Positions 32,586-43,583 of a DNA stretch of 64,000 nucleotides are shown here, one piece after another (the stretch's first letter is position 1; the number at the start of each line of letters is the position of its first letter). The DNA comes from Mycobacterium asiaticum DSM 44297 (GTDB taxonomy: Bacteria; Actinomycetota; Actinomycetes; Mycobacteriales; Mycobacteriaceae). The translations under genes were made by a program, and so were the position numbers. The DNA lies in NCBI RefSeq assembly GCF_000613245.1, contig NZ_HG964936.1:256521-320520 (forward strand). Reading direction: 5' to 3'. Under the pieces are notes generated by a model, which worked only from the letters and a program-made list of their open reading frames with translations, did not search any database and was not told where the DNA came from.

Positions 32586-32810
32586 CTAGGTCATGCAGAC
32601 GTTCGAAAACAGCAGGACCGGCCAGGACACGATCGATCCCAAATAAGAAACCGCCAGGTCGGCGCCGTGCAATTCGCGTAGGTGCTCGGTGTGTGTATTC
32701 GACCAAACCGTTCCGACCAGCAGGTAGGGCACGCCGATGACGATTCCGATGGCTAACAGCCGACCCGCTGTGAGCTGATAGCTCAGCACCCGGCGAATTG
32801 TCTGCAACAT
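32586..32810 (-). CDS. small membrane protein
   Basis: A 74-residue protein, mostly hydrophobic: a basic start MLQTIRRVLSYQLTAGR, a membrane segment LLAIGIVIGVPYLLVGTVW, a hydrophilic SNTHTEHLRELHGAD linker, and a second segment LAVSYLGSIVSWPVLLFSNVCM. No family recognised. It lies 53 bases upstream of the Rv0420c-like gene on the same strand, so the two may be co-transcribed and their products could act as a membrane pair. The upstream sequence is AT-rich and could hold a promoter. Moderate confidence that it is real. Confidence 0.5.
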   Translation of the reverse strand: MLQTIRRVLSYQLTAGRLLAIGIVIGVPYLLVGTVWSNTHTEHLRELHGADLAVSYLGSIVSWPVLLFSNVCMT

Positions 32811-32900
32811 CTGACCCGCCCACCAATCGGACCCTCCCTGCGTCCATATGTTAATGGGGATTCTACAGAAGCGTGGGCAAATTATCGAAAGCGGCGGGCT

Positions 32901-33514
32901 TCAGACCAGCAGGCGAAGGGCCGCCGCGACCGCCAGCTGGGCGACGTCGAGGTTCTTGGAGCCGAGGTCGTGGCGGGCGCCGGTGATCTCGACGATTTCG
33001 GTGCGCGCCGGGATCAGCGCGGCCGCGTCACGCAGCTCGGCGATGGTGGCGAACGGGTCCGAGGTGCCGTGGGTGAACACCGTGGGGGTGGTGATCTCCG
33101 GCAGGTGTTCGGTGCGGGCGCGCTCCGGCTTGCCGGGCGGATGGACCGGGTAGGAGAACAGCGTCAACGCGTCGACCGGTGCGCGGTTTTCGGCAACCAC
33201 CATGGACGCCTGCCGCCCGCCGTAGGAGTGTCCGCCGGCCACCAACGGTCCGTCGGCGAGGTCGCGGCACAACTGGATCGCCTCGACGATGCCGTCCCGG
33301 TCGGTGGCGGCCGAACCCGACGGCGGGCCTTTCGGCCGGCGGCGTCGGTACGGCAGGTTGTACCGTACGGCCAGCCAGCCGACTCTGGCCCACTCGTCGC
33401 AAACCCGTTGCAACAGTGGGGAATCCCGATTGCCGCCGGCGCCGTGGGTCAACACCGCGACGCCGTGCGGAGTGCCTTCCGGCCGGTGCGCGATTCCGGC
33501 GATCTGCTCGAGGT

Positions 33515-33518
<4 letters not shown>
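32901..33518 (-). CDS. alpha/beta hydrolase, KANL3/Tex30-like (Rv0421c-like)
   Basis: A 205-residue hydrolase. I chose GTG 33518 because it overlaps the thiD stop by four bases (GTGA); a longer reading would only shadow thiD. Motifs: VLTHGAGGNRDSPLL (oxyanion region), the nucleophile elbow GGHSYGGRQ, the Asp-containing strand FTHGTSDPF, and the catalytic His in ITGARHDLGS, so the triad is complete. This compact dienelactone-hydrolase-like family has no firm physiological role. It follows thiC and thiD in one operon, as in M. tuberculosis. Confidence 0.82.
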
Positions 33519-36068
<2,550 letters not shown>

Positions 36069-36184
36069 TTTTGGTGGTGTCCCCCACGCTAGCGCAGCGC
36101 CACCCGCGCATGCGAGGGGAGAACGCCCGCGGCCGAGTTGAGCTGCCGGTATGTGGGGTCGCTGACGAATGGAATGATGGCGGG

Positions 36185-36832
36185 GTGCAACCCGCCGGAG
36201 CCCGCCCCTACCTCAATGTAGGCAGCTTCCGGTTCTGGTTCGTCGGCCAGCGCTGGGAATGGTCGGACGAGGTGGCCCGCATGCACGGCTACGAGCCCGG
36301 TTCGGTCGAGCCCACCACCAAACTGCTGCTGTCGCACAAACATCCGGAAGACCGCGCGCACGTGCAGGACCTGCTGGACTACGCGCTGCGTTCGGGGGAG
36401 CCGTTCTCCAGCCGGCACCGATTCATCGATACCCGTGGTCAGGTGCATGACGCGATCGTGGTGGCCGACCGCATGCTGGACGAGGCGGGTGCGGTGCTGG
36501 GCACAGCGGGCCACTACATCGATCTGACTGACACCTTCGATGAGGCGCGCCAAGAGGTGCTCGACGAGGCGTTGCCCGACCTTTTCGAGAACCGCGCGGC
36601 GATCGAGCAAGCCAAAGGTGTGCTGATGTACGTGTACCGGGTCACCCCCGAGCAGGCCTTTCGGGTGCTGCAGTGGCGCTCGCAGGAAACCAACGTGAAA
36701 CTGCGCGCGCTGGCCAAGCAACTGCTAGACGAGGTCACGTCGCTGGCCAATCCGTCGACCGTCGCGCAGGGACAGTTCGACCACCTGTTGTTGACGGTGC
36801 ACGAACGCATCCCTGCCGAATCCGGCACCTAA
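36185..36832 (+). CDS. PAS and ANTAR domain protein
   Basis: About 215 residues from GTG 36185. Residues about 10-110 form a PAS-like sensor (FRFWFVGQRWEWSDEVARMHGYEPGSVEPTTKLLLSHKHPEDRAHVQDLLDYAL, a PAS_3-type pattern). Residues about 140-195 form an ANTAR RNA-binding domain (ENRAAIEQAKGVLMYVYRVTPEQAFRVLQWRSQETNVKLRALA). ANTAR proteins bind paired RNA hairpins and prevent transcription termination, so this may be a signal-responsive antiterminator; ligand and targets are unknown. A STAS-domain gene follows after 107 bases. Confidence 0.82.
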   Translation: MQPAGARPYLNVGSFRFWFVGQRWEWSDEVARMHGYEPGSVEPTTKLLLSHKHPEDRAHVQDLLDYALRSGEPFSSRHRFIDTRGQVHDAIVVADRMLDEAGAVLGTAGHYIDLTDTFDEARQEVLDEALPDLFENRAAIEQAKGVLMYVYRVTPEQAFRVLQWRSQETNVKLRALAKQLLDEVTSLANPSTVAQGQFDHLLLTVHERIPAESGT

Positions 36833-36939
36833 TTAGCGGGTTATTCTCCACAGCACTGAGAAAGGGTGGGGTGGCGGAATCGGGTATCCGCGCCCTGGCC
36901 GCCGGCCGAAATCTGACACATTTAGGCGGGTAACACCGG

Positions 36940-37302
36940 ATGGAGCTGCTGAAGGTCACCCAGGAGTCGCGTGCGGACGGGGTCGTCGTGCTCGCCGACG
37001 GGGATATAGATTCGAGTAGTGTCGACAAGCTGATTGCCCAGCTCAAGAGCGCGCTCGAACTGGCCGCCACCCACCCAACGCGCCTGGTGATCGTCGATCT
37101 GGAGCGGGTGAACCTGCTCGGCAGCGCCGGGTTGAACGCATTGCTGGACTGTCATGAGGAAGGCGTCGCCGCCGGAACTTCCGTGCGACTGGTCGCCGAC
37201 CATCCCCCGGTGCTGCAGCCCATCAAGGTCACGGAGCTGGACCGGATCCTGCAGGTCTATCCGACCGTGCCCGACGCGCTGCGCAACCACCAGGAGCGCT
37301 GA
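36940..37302 (+). CDS. STAS-domain anti-sigma-factor antagonist
   Basis: A 120-residue single-domain protein of the SpoIIAA/RsbV type: GVVVLADGDIDSSSVDKLIAQL, RLVIVDLERVNLLGSAGLNALLDCHEEG. The serine in LLGSAGL is the predicted phosphorylation site that switches binding to an anti-sigma kinase. AGGCGGG precedes ATG 36940. It should release an alternative sigma factor when dephosphorylated; which sigma is not shown here. It follows the PAS-ANTAR gene on the same strand. Confidence 0.82.
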   Translation: MELLKVTQESRADGVVVLADGDIDSSSVDKLIAQLKSALELAATHPTRLVIVDLERVNLLGSAGLNALLDCHEEGVAAGTSVRLVADHPPVLQPIKVTELDRILQVYPTVPDALRNHQER

Positions 37303-37311
37303 CAGGCGGCT

Positions 37312-37590
37312 CTACTCGGCGTCTTCCAGCGCCTCGCCGAGTTCCTCTAGGAGTTGATTGCGGTGATTGCTGGCCAGCACGTGTCCGGTGGCGATGACCA
37401 GGGCGACCGGCCAGTCGATGAGTTCGAAGGCAGCCAGCGCCGCCAAGCCGCCGTAATAGGCCAGTTGCTCGGGACGAGGCACGGCGACCTTGCCCACCAC
37501 CGGAAGGTTGATCGCGAAGGTGTGGCCCTCCCGGATCTTGTCCACGGCGTCGCGCTGGGAGGTTTCTCGGCGAGTTTTGTTTTCCGCCAT
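37312..37590 (-). CDS. small conserved protein with hydrophobic segment
   Basis: About 92 residues from ATG 37590, with AAAGG seven bases upstream (ATG 37593 is an equal alternative). The N-terminus is charged (AENKTRRETSQRDAVDKIREG). A hydrophobic stretch PEQLAYYGGLAALAAFELIDWPVALVIATGHVLA could be one or two membrane passes, and the tail is acidic (LLEELGEALEDAE). It resembles small mycobacterial proteins of unknown function. Convergent with the STAS gene, nine bases apart. Confidence 0.6.
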   Translation of the reverse strand: MAENKTRRETSQRDAVDKIREGHTFAINLPVVGKVAVPRPEQLAYYGGLAALAAFELIDWPVALVIATGHVLASNHRNQLLEELGEALEDAE

Positions 37591-37653
37591 CATTTGCCTT
37601 TCAGTAACGAAGGGTTTGCCGTTGCGCCCGATGAAGCGGTCACCGTCGGGAAT

Positions 37654-37833
37654 ATGACGACGACAGATCATCTGGCTGACCCGCTAGCTTCGTCGTTCGC
37701 CGCGTTGCTGAGGGGGCCTTTGACCGAGCTTTATGCGCTGATGTGGCGCGTCGGGGTGCTCGAGGTCGAGACGAGCGATCGGGCGCCGCACCGGGCGTTG
37801 GAGGACGCGGCGCGCAGCCGAGCAACGGGCTGA
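37654..37833 (+). CDS. possible small protein of 59 residues
   Basis: A short frame from ATG 37654 to 37833, divergent from the preceding gene with 63 bases between starts. The predicted chain starts MTTTDHLADPLASSFAALLRG and continues with an amphipathic helix LTELYALMWRVGVLEVE. There is only a weak GGGA ribosome-binding site and no recognised domain. Codon use looks like that of its neighbours, so it may be real, but it is too short to be sure. Confidence 0.35.
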   Translation: MTTTDHLADPLASSFAALLRGPLTELYALMWRVGVLEVETSDRAPHRALEDAARSRATG

Positions 37834-37871
37834 TCACCGGCACATTGCTCAACAGTGCTGATCGCCCGTGA

Positions 37872-38333
37872 TCAGTTGGTGCTACGCAGGTTGCCGGTGC
37901 CTGCGCGCCGGCCGGCTGCCTTCTTGGCTGCCGTCTTGGCGGGGGCCTTCTTGGCCGCGGCCTTGCGCGGTGTCGAAGTCTCCGGCGCTTCCTCGGTGGG
38001 TACCGCCGTCAGTTTCGTCGGGGTCGGCGGCGCGGGCTGTTCGGGTCCGTGGCCCAACTTGCGCAACAACAGCGCACCGCCTCCGACGGCCAACAGGATC
38101 GGCCACTCGACCAGACCCGCGGCACCTACCGCCCCGAGCGCCAGCGCCGCCGCGGGAGTGGACTTGCTACCGGTGCTGAGTCCCTGCTGGATGCCTTCGG
38201 CGGCGCCTTTGACGCCGCCGACGATGCCGTTGATCGCCGCGCCACCGACAGCGCCGGCCGCAGCCGTGGTGGCTGTCGCCGCCCGACTCACCGTTCGACC
38301 CACACCGCGCACCGCTCCGTCGACGACACCCAT
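37872..38333 (-). CDS. membrane protein with Ala/Lys-rich tail, Rv0426c-like
   Basis: A 153-residue protein from ATG 38333, with AGGGAG six bases upstream. Residues 1-60 are Gly/Ala/Val-rich (AATATTAAAGAVGGAAINGIVGGVKGAA). One membrane segment (VEWPILLAVGGGALLLRKLG) follows, and the tail is rich in Lys, Ala and Pro (RKAAAKKAPAKTAAKKAAGRRAG), like the nucleic-acid-binding tails of mycobacterial HupB. It looks like Rv0426c. The P-type ATPase gene ctpH, next to it in M. tuberculosis as I recall, is missing here. Confidence 0.65.
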   Translation of the reverse strand: MGVVDGAVRGVGRTVSRAATATTAAAGAVGGAAINGIVGGVKGAAEGIQQGLSTGSKSTPAAALALGAVGAAGLVEWPILLAVGGGALLLRKLGHGPEQPAPPTPTKLTAVPTEEAPETSTPRKAAAKKAPAKTAAKKAAGRRAGTGNLRSTN

Positions 38334-38414
38334 GATGACTCCCTGGCTTGACTCTCCTGTCTGTATACCCCCCCTGTCGCGCAGTTCACCAGAATCAGCA
38401 ACCGAATTCACAGC

Positions 38415-38437
38415 AGGCCCCAAACTTGCTGGGGCCT
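38415..38437 (-). terminator. hairpin at the xthA stop
   Basis: An eight-base perfect inverted repeat AGGCCCCA / TGGGGCCT with a seven-base loop begins at the xthA stop codon. There is no U-run. It probably ends the def-GNAT-xthA transcript. Confidence 0.55.
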
Positions 38438-39258
38438 CAGGGGGCACGAAGATCAACGAGCACCGGGGCGTGATCGCTGGGCGCCTTGCCTTTGCGCTCC
38501 TCCCGGACGATCTGCGCGTCGGCGACGCGTGCCGCCAGCGACGGCGAGCCGAGGATGAAATCGATACGCATCCCTTGCCTTTTCGGGAACCGCAACTGGG
38601 TGTAGTCCCAATACGTGTAAACGCCAGGTCCGGGCGTGAAAGGCCTTACCACGTCCACGAATTGCGCTTCGACGATGGCGTTGAAGGCCTGCCGCTCGGG
38701 CTCGGACACGTGCGTGCTGCCCCGGTAGAAATCGGTGCTCCAGACGTCCTCGTCGGTGGGCGCAATGTTCCAGTCGCCGACCAGTGCAATCGGGGCGGTC
38801 GGATCGTCACGTAGCCATCCCGCGGCGGTATCCCGAAGCGCCGCAAGCCATTCCAGCTTGTACACATAGTGCGGATCGGTGAGGGTGCGGCCGTTGGGGA
38901 CGTACAGGCTCCACACCCGTACGCCGGCGCAGGTTGCACCCAGGGCACGGGCCTCCGCCGCGGCAGCCACGTCGGGCTTGCTGCTCCAGGTGGGCTGTCC
39001 GTCGAATCCGACCTGCACGTCCTCGAGGCCGACGCGGGATGCGATCGCCACGCCGTTCCACTGGTTGAACCCGACGTGTGCGGTCTCATAGCCGAGTTCG
39101 AAGAAGGGCAGCGCCGGAAACTGCGTGTCCGAGCATTTGGTCTCCTGCATCGCCAGCACGTCCACCTCGGCGCGTTGCAGCCAGTCGAGGACGCGGTCCA
39201 GGCGACTACGGATCGAGTTGACGTTCCACGTGGCCAGCCGCAGCGTGCCGTCGGGCAT
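38437..39258 (-). CDS. xthA: exodeoxyribonuclease III XthA
   Basis: A 273-residue EEP-family nuclease for base-excision repair (AP endonuclease and 3' exonuclease). Family landmarks are in place: RLATWNVNSIRSR with the metal-site Asn, LAMQETKCSD with the metal-binding Glu, the SLYVPNGRTL active-site Tyr/Asn, LVGDWNIAPTDED with Asp/Asn, RIDFILGS, and SDHAPV with the catalytic Asp-His. The start is ATG 39258 with AGGAGA six bases upstream; an in-frame extension to 39456 would shadow the upstream gene. It follows def and a GNAT gene as in M. tuberculosis (Rv0427c-Rv0429c). Confidence 0.94.
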   Translation of the reverse strand: MPDGTLRLATWNVNSIRSRLDRVLDWLQRAEVDVLAMQETKCSDTQFPALPFFELGYETAHVGFNQWNGVAIASRVGLEDVQVGFDGQPTWSSKPDVAAAAEARALGATCAGVRVWSLYVPNGRTLTDPHYVYKLEWLAALRDTAAGWLRDDPTAPIALVGDWNIAPTDEDVWSTDFYRGSTHVSEPERQAFNAIVEAQFVDVVRPFTPGPGVYTYWDYTQLRFPKRQGMRIDFILGSPSLAARVADAQIVREERKGKAPSDHAPVLVDLRAP

Positions 39259-39266
39259 GAGTTCTC

Positions 39267-40037
39267 CTATCTCACGGATGGCAGGACGTACCGCCGGCGA
39301 TGATGCAGCCGAAAGCCCAAAGACTGTGCGGCGGTGGTCGAGTCGGTCTCCGCCACCGCCACGTGCGCCCGGGTTGCGCCGCGACTCGCACCCCAGGCCA
39401 GCAGCTCCTCGCACCGTCCGGCGTCGCCCGAGGGCGTGGCGGACAGGCCCACCCACCGAGTGCCGTCGGGTGCGTCGGATACCGCGGCGTGAACCGGGCC
39501 CTCATCCGGTCGTGGTTGCGGGACGGGTTCGCGGCGCGCGGGGTCAGCTTCGAGGTCGAGCACCAGAACCTGTTCGACGACTTCGCAAGCCGGGTCCGGT
39601 GGGCTGGGCAGCAGGCGGTCGGGGATGGCGAGCCGCGGGGTCAGTCCGCGGCTGGTGTACCAGGCGGCAATCGCCGGGACGGTGTCCATTCGGGCCGAGA
39701 CATCCAGTGGGACAGCTGAATTGGCGGCCAGGACGGGACCGTGCGCGCGCAGCAGCCAGCCGTCCAGCCAAGTGTGTTCGGTGCCGCGCCAGGCCGCCGC
39801 GGCAGCGTGCTCGAGCGCCCGAATGTGGGCGGTGCGTACCGGCGCGTCGGTCAGGACGCGCAGCGCCACCACATCGGCGGGTGCCACCTCGACGATCGCA
39901 CCGGACTTCGTCTGCACACGCGCCGTGGGCTCGACGGTCAGCAGGCGCCCGACCGCATCGGACAGCGGCGGGACCGAGCCGGGGGGCCGCCGGTAGCGGA
40001 GCGTCACCCGGGTGCCGAGGGCCGGCCAGGAGATCAT
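39267..40037 (-). CDS. GNAT family acetyltransferase, Rv0428c-like
   Basis: A 256-residue protein with an N-terminal SH3-like segment (WPALGTRVTLRYRRP, then GRLLTVEPTARVQTKSGAIVEV) and a C-terminal GNAT-like part where WVGLSATPSGDAGRCEELLAWGASRGATRAHVAVAETDSTTAAQSLGFRLHHRRRY marks the acetyl-CoA fold. The acceptor is unknown. It appears shorter than the roughly 300 residues I recall for Rv0428c, perhaps by lacking an internal stretch. ATG 40037 shares a base with the def stop (TGATG). Confidence 0.75.
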   Translation of the reverse strand: MISWPALGTRVTLRYRRPPGSVPPLSDAVGRLLTVEPTARVQTKSGAIVEVAPADVVALRVLTDAPVRTAHIRALEHAAAAAWRGTEHTWLDGWLLRAHGPVLAANSAVPLDVSARMDTVPAIAAWYTSRGLTPRLAIPDRLLPSPPDPACEVVEQVLVLDLEADPARREPVPQPRPDEGPVHAAVSDAPDGTRWVGLSATPSGDAGRCEELLAWGASRGATRAHVAVAETDSTTAAQSLGFRLHHRRRYVLPSVR

Positions 40038-40633
40038 CAGTGACCGAACGGGTCGGGCCCCTCACCCGGCAACCAGGACAAACCGGGCACGCCCCATCCA
40101 TTCGACTTGATCGCCCGCTTCGCGGCCCGAGCGTGCCGGCCGATCAAGCGGTCCAGGTAAAGGAATCCGTCGAGGTGCCCCGTCTCGTGCTGGAGCATGC
40201 GGGCGAACAACCCGGTGCCCTCGATGCTGACCGGTTTGCCGTCCGCGTCGAGCCCGGTGACCCGGGCCCAGTCGGCGCGGCCGGTAGGGAAGGACTCGCC
40301 GGGAACGGACAGGCAGCCCTCGTCGTCGTCATGCCCGGCGCTGGGCATGGTCTCCGGGATCTCGGAGGTCTCGAGCACCGGGTTGATCACCACGCCGCGA
40401 CGGCGGTTGGTCAGCCCGCGGTCGTCGGAGCAGTCGTAGACGAACAGCCGCAGTCCGTACCCGATCTGGTTTGCCGCCAGGCCGACGCCGTGGGCGGCGT
40501 CCATCGTGTCGTACATGGTCTTGATGAGTTCGGGCAGATCCGCCGGCAACGATCCGTCGGCGCCCACGGGGACGGGCGTCGTGGGCGTGTGCAGGACTGG
40601 ATCTCCCACGATGCGGATGGGTACGACTGCCAT
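40037..40633 (-). CDS. def: peptide deformylase Def
   Basis: A 198-residue metalloenzyme that removes the formyl group from new proteins. All three motifs are present: [10 protein letters not shown] (motif 1), EGCLSVPG with the metal-binding Cys (motif 2) and QHETGHLDG (motif 3; HExxH). The C-terminus is extended and ends GEGPDPFGH, as in mycobacterial deformylases. The start is ATG 40633, with TAAGCT eight bases upstream. The 244 bases to the divergent DUF3263 gene hold no further gene that I can support. Confidence 0.95.
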   Translation of the reverse strand: MAVVPIRIVGDPVLHTPTTPVPVGADGSLPADLPELIKTMYDTMDAAHGVGLAANQIGYGLRLFVYDCSDDRGLTNRRRGVVINPVLETSEIPETMPSAGHDDDEGCLSVPGESFPTGRADWARVTGLDADGKPVSIEGTGLFARMLQHETGHLDGFLYLDRLIGRHARAAKRAIKSNGWGVPGLSWLPGEGPDPFGH

Positions 40634-40877
40634 GGTCGGCTAGCTTAAGGGCAGGCCGGATCGGACCGGCATGCAAGTGTGATCAAGGTGACCTCGCGCA
40701 CCCGCGACGTCCGCTGCCTGGCACGGAGCACCGGACGGGCCGAACAAGTCAGCCGACTCGCGGGGCTGCATTCCGGTCCAATGCAAACGGGCGTGTTTCA
40801 ATATTCGCGCAAAACATTTGCCCCTATGTAGGTCAAAGTCATTCGAGTTTTCGCCGGAAGGGTCCAGGGGAAGCGAT

Positions 40878-41186
40878 ATGGACAGCGCGATGGCGCGGGC
40901 AAATCGAGCGGGGGACGACTCGGAGATAACCGATGGCCTGACTCGTCGTGAGCACGACATCCTGGCCTTCGAACGTCAGTGGTGGAAGTTCGCCGGGGTC
41001 AAGGAAGACGCCATCAAAGAGCTGTTCTCGATGTCGGCGACCCGCTACTACCAGGTGCTCAACGCCCTGGTTGATCGGCCCGAGGCGCTGGCGGCCGACC
41101 CGATGCTGGTTAAGCGGTTGCGGCGGTTGCGCGCCAGCCGACAGAAGGCCAGGGCCGCGCGCCGCCTCGGCTTCGAGGTCACCTGA
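40878..41186 (+). CDS. DUF3263 protein, Rv0430-like
   Basis: A 102-residue protein from ATG 40878, preceded by AGGGGAAG. The core EHDILAFERQWWKFAGVKEDAIKELFSMSATRYYQVLNALVDRPEALAADPMLVKRLRRLR is a helix-turn-helix-like unit (DUF3263) conserved in mycobacteria. The basic C-terminal ASRQKARAARRLG stretch suggests nucleic-acid binding. A regulator is plausible but unproven. Its length equals the one I recall for Rv0430, and virR follows directly as in M. tuberculosis. Confidence 0.8.
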   Translation: MDSAMARANRAGDDSEITDGLTRREHDILAFERQWWKFAGVKEDAIKELFSMSATRYYQVLNALVDRPEALAADPMLVKRLRRLRASRQKARAARRLGFEVT

Positions 41187-41197
41187 CGGGTCCCGGC

Positions 41198-41203
41198 TAC
41201 AGT
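41198..41203 (+). promoter_or_regulatory. -10 box of leaderless promoter for virR
   Basis: TACAGT lies seven bases before ATG 41211, with no Shine-Dalgarno. This is consistent with a leaderless transcript. Confidence 0.45.
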
Positions 41204-41210
41204 TGGCTCG

Positions 41211-41678
41211 ATGAACGAGCGCGTACCTGATTCTTCGGGTCTTCCCCTGCGGGCCATGGTGATGGTGCTGCTGTTCCTGGGCGTGATCTTCCTGCTGCTG
41301 GGCTGGCAGGCGCTGGACTCGGCCGGGAAGTCCGACGACGACACGTCCGCGGTCACGACGGCGCTCACCACCAGCGCGCCGACGTCGACAAGTGCAAAGC
41401 CGGCGGCGAATCAGGCCGAGGTGCGGGTGTACAACATCTCCTCGCGCGAGGGCATCGCCGCACGCACCGCCGACGAGCTCAAGGCCGCCGGCTTCAAGGT
41501 GACCGAAGTGACCAACCTGGCGATACCCGACATCTCAGCTACCACCGTCTACTACAACGACGAGGGCGAGAAGGCGACCGCGGATGCGGTGGGGCAGAAG
41601 CTGGGCGCACCGGTCGAAAAGCGCATCCCCGCACTTTCCGACCAGCCGCCGGGTGTCATCGTTTTGGTGACGGGTTGA
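41211..41678 (+). CDS. virR: envelope protein VirR (LytR_C domain)
   Basis: A 155-residue protein. A short cytoplasmic head is followed by one membrane helix (about residues 15-32, [17 protein letters not shown]), a low-complexity Thr/Ser linker, and an extracytoplasmic LytR_C domain (residues about 65-155, [35 protein letters not shown]). In M. tuberculosis VirR (Rv0431) restrains membrane vesicle release and influences peptidoglycan-linked envelope integrity. It sits between DUF3263 and sodC, the conserved order. Assignment is by sequence and synteny. Confidence 0.87.
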   Translation: MNERVPDSSGLPLRAMVMVLLFLGVIFLLLGWQALDSAGKSDDDTSAVTTALTTSAPTSTSAKPAANQAEVRVYNISSREGIAARTADELKAAGFKVTEVTNLAIPDISATTVYYNDEGEKATADAVGQKLGAPVEKRIPALSDQPPGVIVLVTG

Positions 41679-41703
41679 GACTGAGTTCGCCTGGCCGCCA
41701 GGC

Positions 41704-41709
41704 TAGGCT
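41704..41709 (+). promoter_or_regulatory. -10 box of leaderless promoter for sodC
   Basis: TAGGCT is seven bases before ATG 41717. It supports this start over the in-frame start at 41675. Confidence 0.45.
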
Positions 41710-41716
41710 CTCGGCT

Positions 41717-42427
41717 ATGCCTAAGCTCGCCGGTCTCAATGTCGCAGCCGCCACCGTTTCCGCCCTGTCTGCCGTTGCACTGCTAAGCGCCTGCAACTCG
41801 CCTCAACATGCGTCGACGACACCGGGCACCACGCCGTCGGTCTGGACCGGAACCCCGGCGCCGGCGACCTCCGGTCACCAGGAAGCCACGCCGAGTCCGC
41901 AAGCCGGGGCTGCGGCGCAGACGTTGCTCTCGGTGCTCAAGGGGCCCGATGGCGCGCAGATCGCGACGGCGAAGTTCGAGTTCGCCAACGGCTATGCCAC
42001 CGTCACGATCACCACGACCGGCTCCGGTGTGCTCTCACCGGGTTTCCACGGCGTGCACATCCACAAGGTCGGCAAGTGCGAGCCGAATTCGGTTGCGCCG
42101 ACCGGCGGTGCGCCAGGTGACTTCCTCTCCGCCGGTGGGCATTTCTCCGCCCCGGGGGCCAGCGGTCAACACGCCAGTGGCGACCTGACGTCGTTGCAGG
42201 TCCGCAAGGACGGGCAGGGGATGCTGGTGACGACGACGGACGGCTTCACCGCCGAGGACCTGTTGTCCGGCAGCAAGACCGCGATCATGATCCACGCCGG
42301 CGCGGACAACTTCATGAACATCCCGGATCGCTACCAGATCAACGGACAGCCCGGGCCGGACGAGACGACCATGACCACCGGTGACGCCGGCAAGCGGGTG
42401 GCGTGTGGTGTCATCGGGACTGGGTAA
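41717..42427 (+). CDS. sodC: Cu/Zn superoxide dismutase SodC (lipoprotein)
   Basis: A 236-residue enzyme from ATG 41717. The lipobox LLSAC lipidates Cys26. A Thr/Pro-rich linker follows, then the Cu/Zn SOD domain. Copper ligands lie in HGVHIHKVG, the bridging/zinc region is [19 protein letters not shown], and the last copper His is in [11 protein letters not shown] disulphide is formed by GKCEP and the C-terminal VACGVIG. It destroys superoxide outside the membrane and protects against host oxidative burst. Matches Rv0432 in location. Confidence 0.95.
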   Translation: MPKLAGLNVAAATVSALSAVALLSACNSPQHASTTPGTTPSVWTGTPAPATSGHQEATPSPQAGAAAQTLLSVLKGPDGAQIATAKFEFANGYATVTITTTGSGVLSPGFHGVHIHKVGKCEPNSVAPTGGAPGDFLSAGGHFSAPGASGQHASGDLTSLQVRKDGQGMLVTTTDGFTAEDLLSGSKTAIMIHAGADNFMNIPDRYQINGQPGPDETTMTTGDAGKRVACGVIGTG

Positions 42428-43583
42428 GGGACCGGATAAGGGTCCGAGCGGTCTGCCGGCCACCAGGGCGGCCCACCGCATCGATTTCGCTCGTTCGCCG
42501 CGCCCGACCGTCGGCGTGGAGTGGGAGTTCGCCCTCGTCGACGCCCACACCAGGGACCTGAGCAACGAGGCCACCGCCGTCATCGCCGAGATCGGTGAAA
42601 ACCCTTGCGTGCACAAAGAATTGCTGCGTAACACCGTCGAGGTGGTCAGCGGCATCTGTGAGAACGCGGGGGAGGCGATGGAAGACCTGGGTCGCACCCT
42701 GGGCCCCGCGCGCCGGATTGTCCGGGACCGCGGGATGGAGCTGTTCTGTGCGGGCACCCATCCGTTCGCCCAGTGGTCCAGCCAGAAGCTCACCGATGCC
42801 CCCCGCTACGCCGAGCTGATCAAGCGCACCCAGTGGTGGGGCCGGCAGATGTTGATCTGGGGTGTGCATGTGCACGTGGGGATTTCGTCAGCCAACAAGG
42901 TCATGCCCATCATGTCCTCGCTGCTCAACCAGTACCCGCACCTGTTGGCGCTGTCGGCGTCCTCGCCCTGGTGGGGCGGCGAGGACACCGGGTACGCGAG
43001 CAACCGATCGATGATGTTCCAGCAGTTGCCGACCGCGGGACTGCCCTTCCACTTCCAGAAATGGTCGGAGTTCGAAGGCTTCGTTTACGACCAGAAGAAG
43101 ACCGGCATCATCGACCACGTCGACGAAGTGCGTTGGGACATAAGGCCTTCGCCGCACCTCGGCACGCTCGAGGTGCGCATCTGCGATGGGGTGTCCAACC
43201 TGCGCGAGTTGGGTGCGCTAGTGGCACTGACGCACTGCCTGATCGTGGATTTGGACCGCCGGCTGGAAGCCGACGAATCGCTGCCCACCATGCCGCCCTG
43301 GCACGTTCAGGAGAACAAATGGCGAGCGGCCCGGTACGGGCTGGATGCGGTGATCATCCTGGACGCCGACAGCAACGAGCGGTTGGTCACCGAAGACCTC
43401 GACGACGTGCTGAACCGGCTGGAGCCCGTCGCCAAATCGCTGCGCTGCTCCGACGAACTGGCCGCGGTGGCCGACATTCCGCGCCGCGGCGCGTCCTATC
43501 AGCGGCAGCGCCGGGTCGCCGAGGAACACGACGGCGACCTGCGTTCGGTGGTGGACGCGTTGGTTGCTGAGTTGGAGATCTAG
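42408..43583 (+). CDS. carboxylate-amine ligase, GCS2/YbdK family (Rv0433-like)
   Basis: A glutamate-cysteine-ligase-2 family protein of 391 residues from GTG 42408. Core motifs: [78 protein letters not shown] and [17 protein letters not shown]. This ATP-dependent family is often called a weak glutamate-cysteine ligase; since mycobacteria use mycothiol, its true product is unsettled. The strong homology begins near [16 protein letters not shown] at 42453, ten bases after AAGGG, would give 376 residues, the length I recall in M. tuberculosis, so the start is uncertain. Confidence 0.85.
   Translation: MSSGLGKGPDKGPSGLPATRAAHRIDFARSPRPTVGVEWEFALVDAHTRDLSNEATAVIAEIGENPCVHKELLRNTVEVVSGICENAGEAMEDLGRTLGPARRIVRDRGMELFCAGTHPFAQWSSQKLTDAPRYAELIKRTQWWGRQMLIWGVHVHVGISSANKVMPIMSSLLNQYPHLLALSASSPWWGGEDTGYASNRSMMFQQLPTAGLPFHFQKWSEFEGFVYDQKKTGIIDHVDEVRWDIRPSPHLGTLEVRICDGVSNLRELGALVALTHCLIVDLDRRLEADESLPTMPPWHVQENKWRAARYGLDAVIILDADSNERLVTEDLDDVLNRLEPVAKSLRCSDELAAVADIPRRGASYQRQRRVAEEHDGDLRSVVDALVAELEI

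Noticed and set aside
39125..40648. A 507-codon plus-strand frame opposite xthA, the GNAT gene and def
   Set aside because: It spans three genuine minus-strand genes and shows long Arg/Pro/Ala runs without a domain.
40634..40877. Possible regulatory RNA between def and DUF3263
   Set aside because: AT-richer near 40795-40850 but no terminator, riboswitch motif or clear inverted repeat was found.
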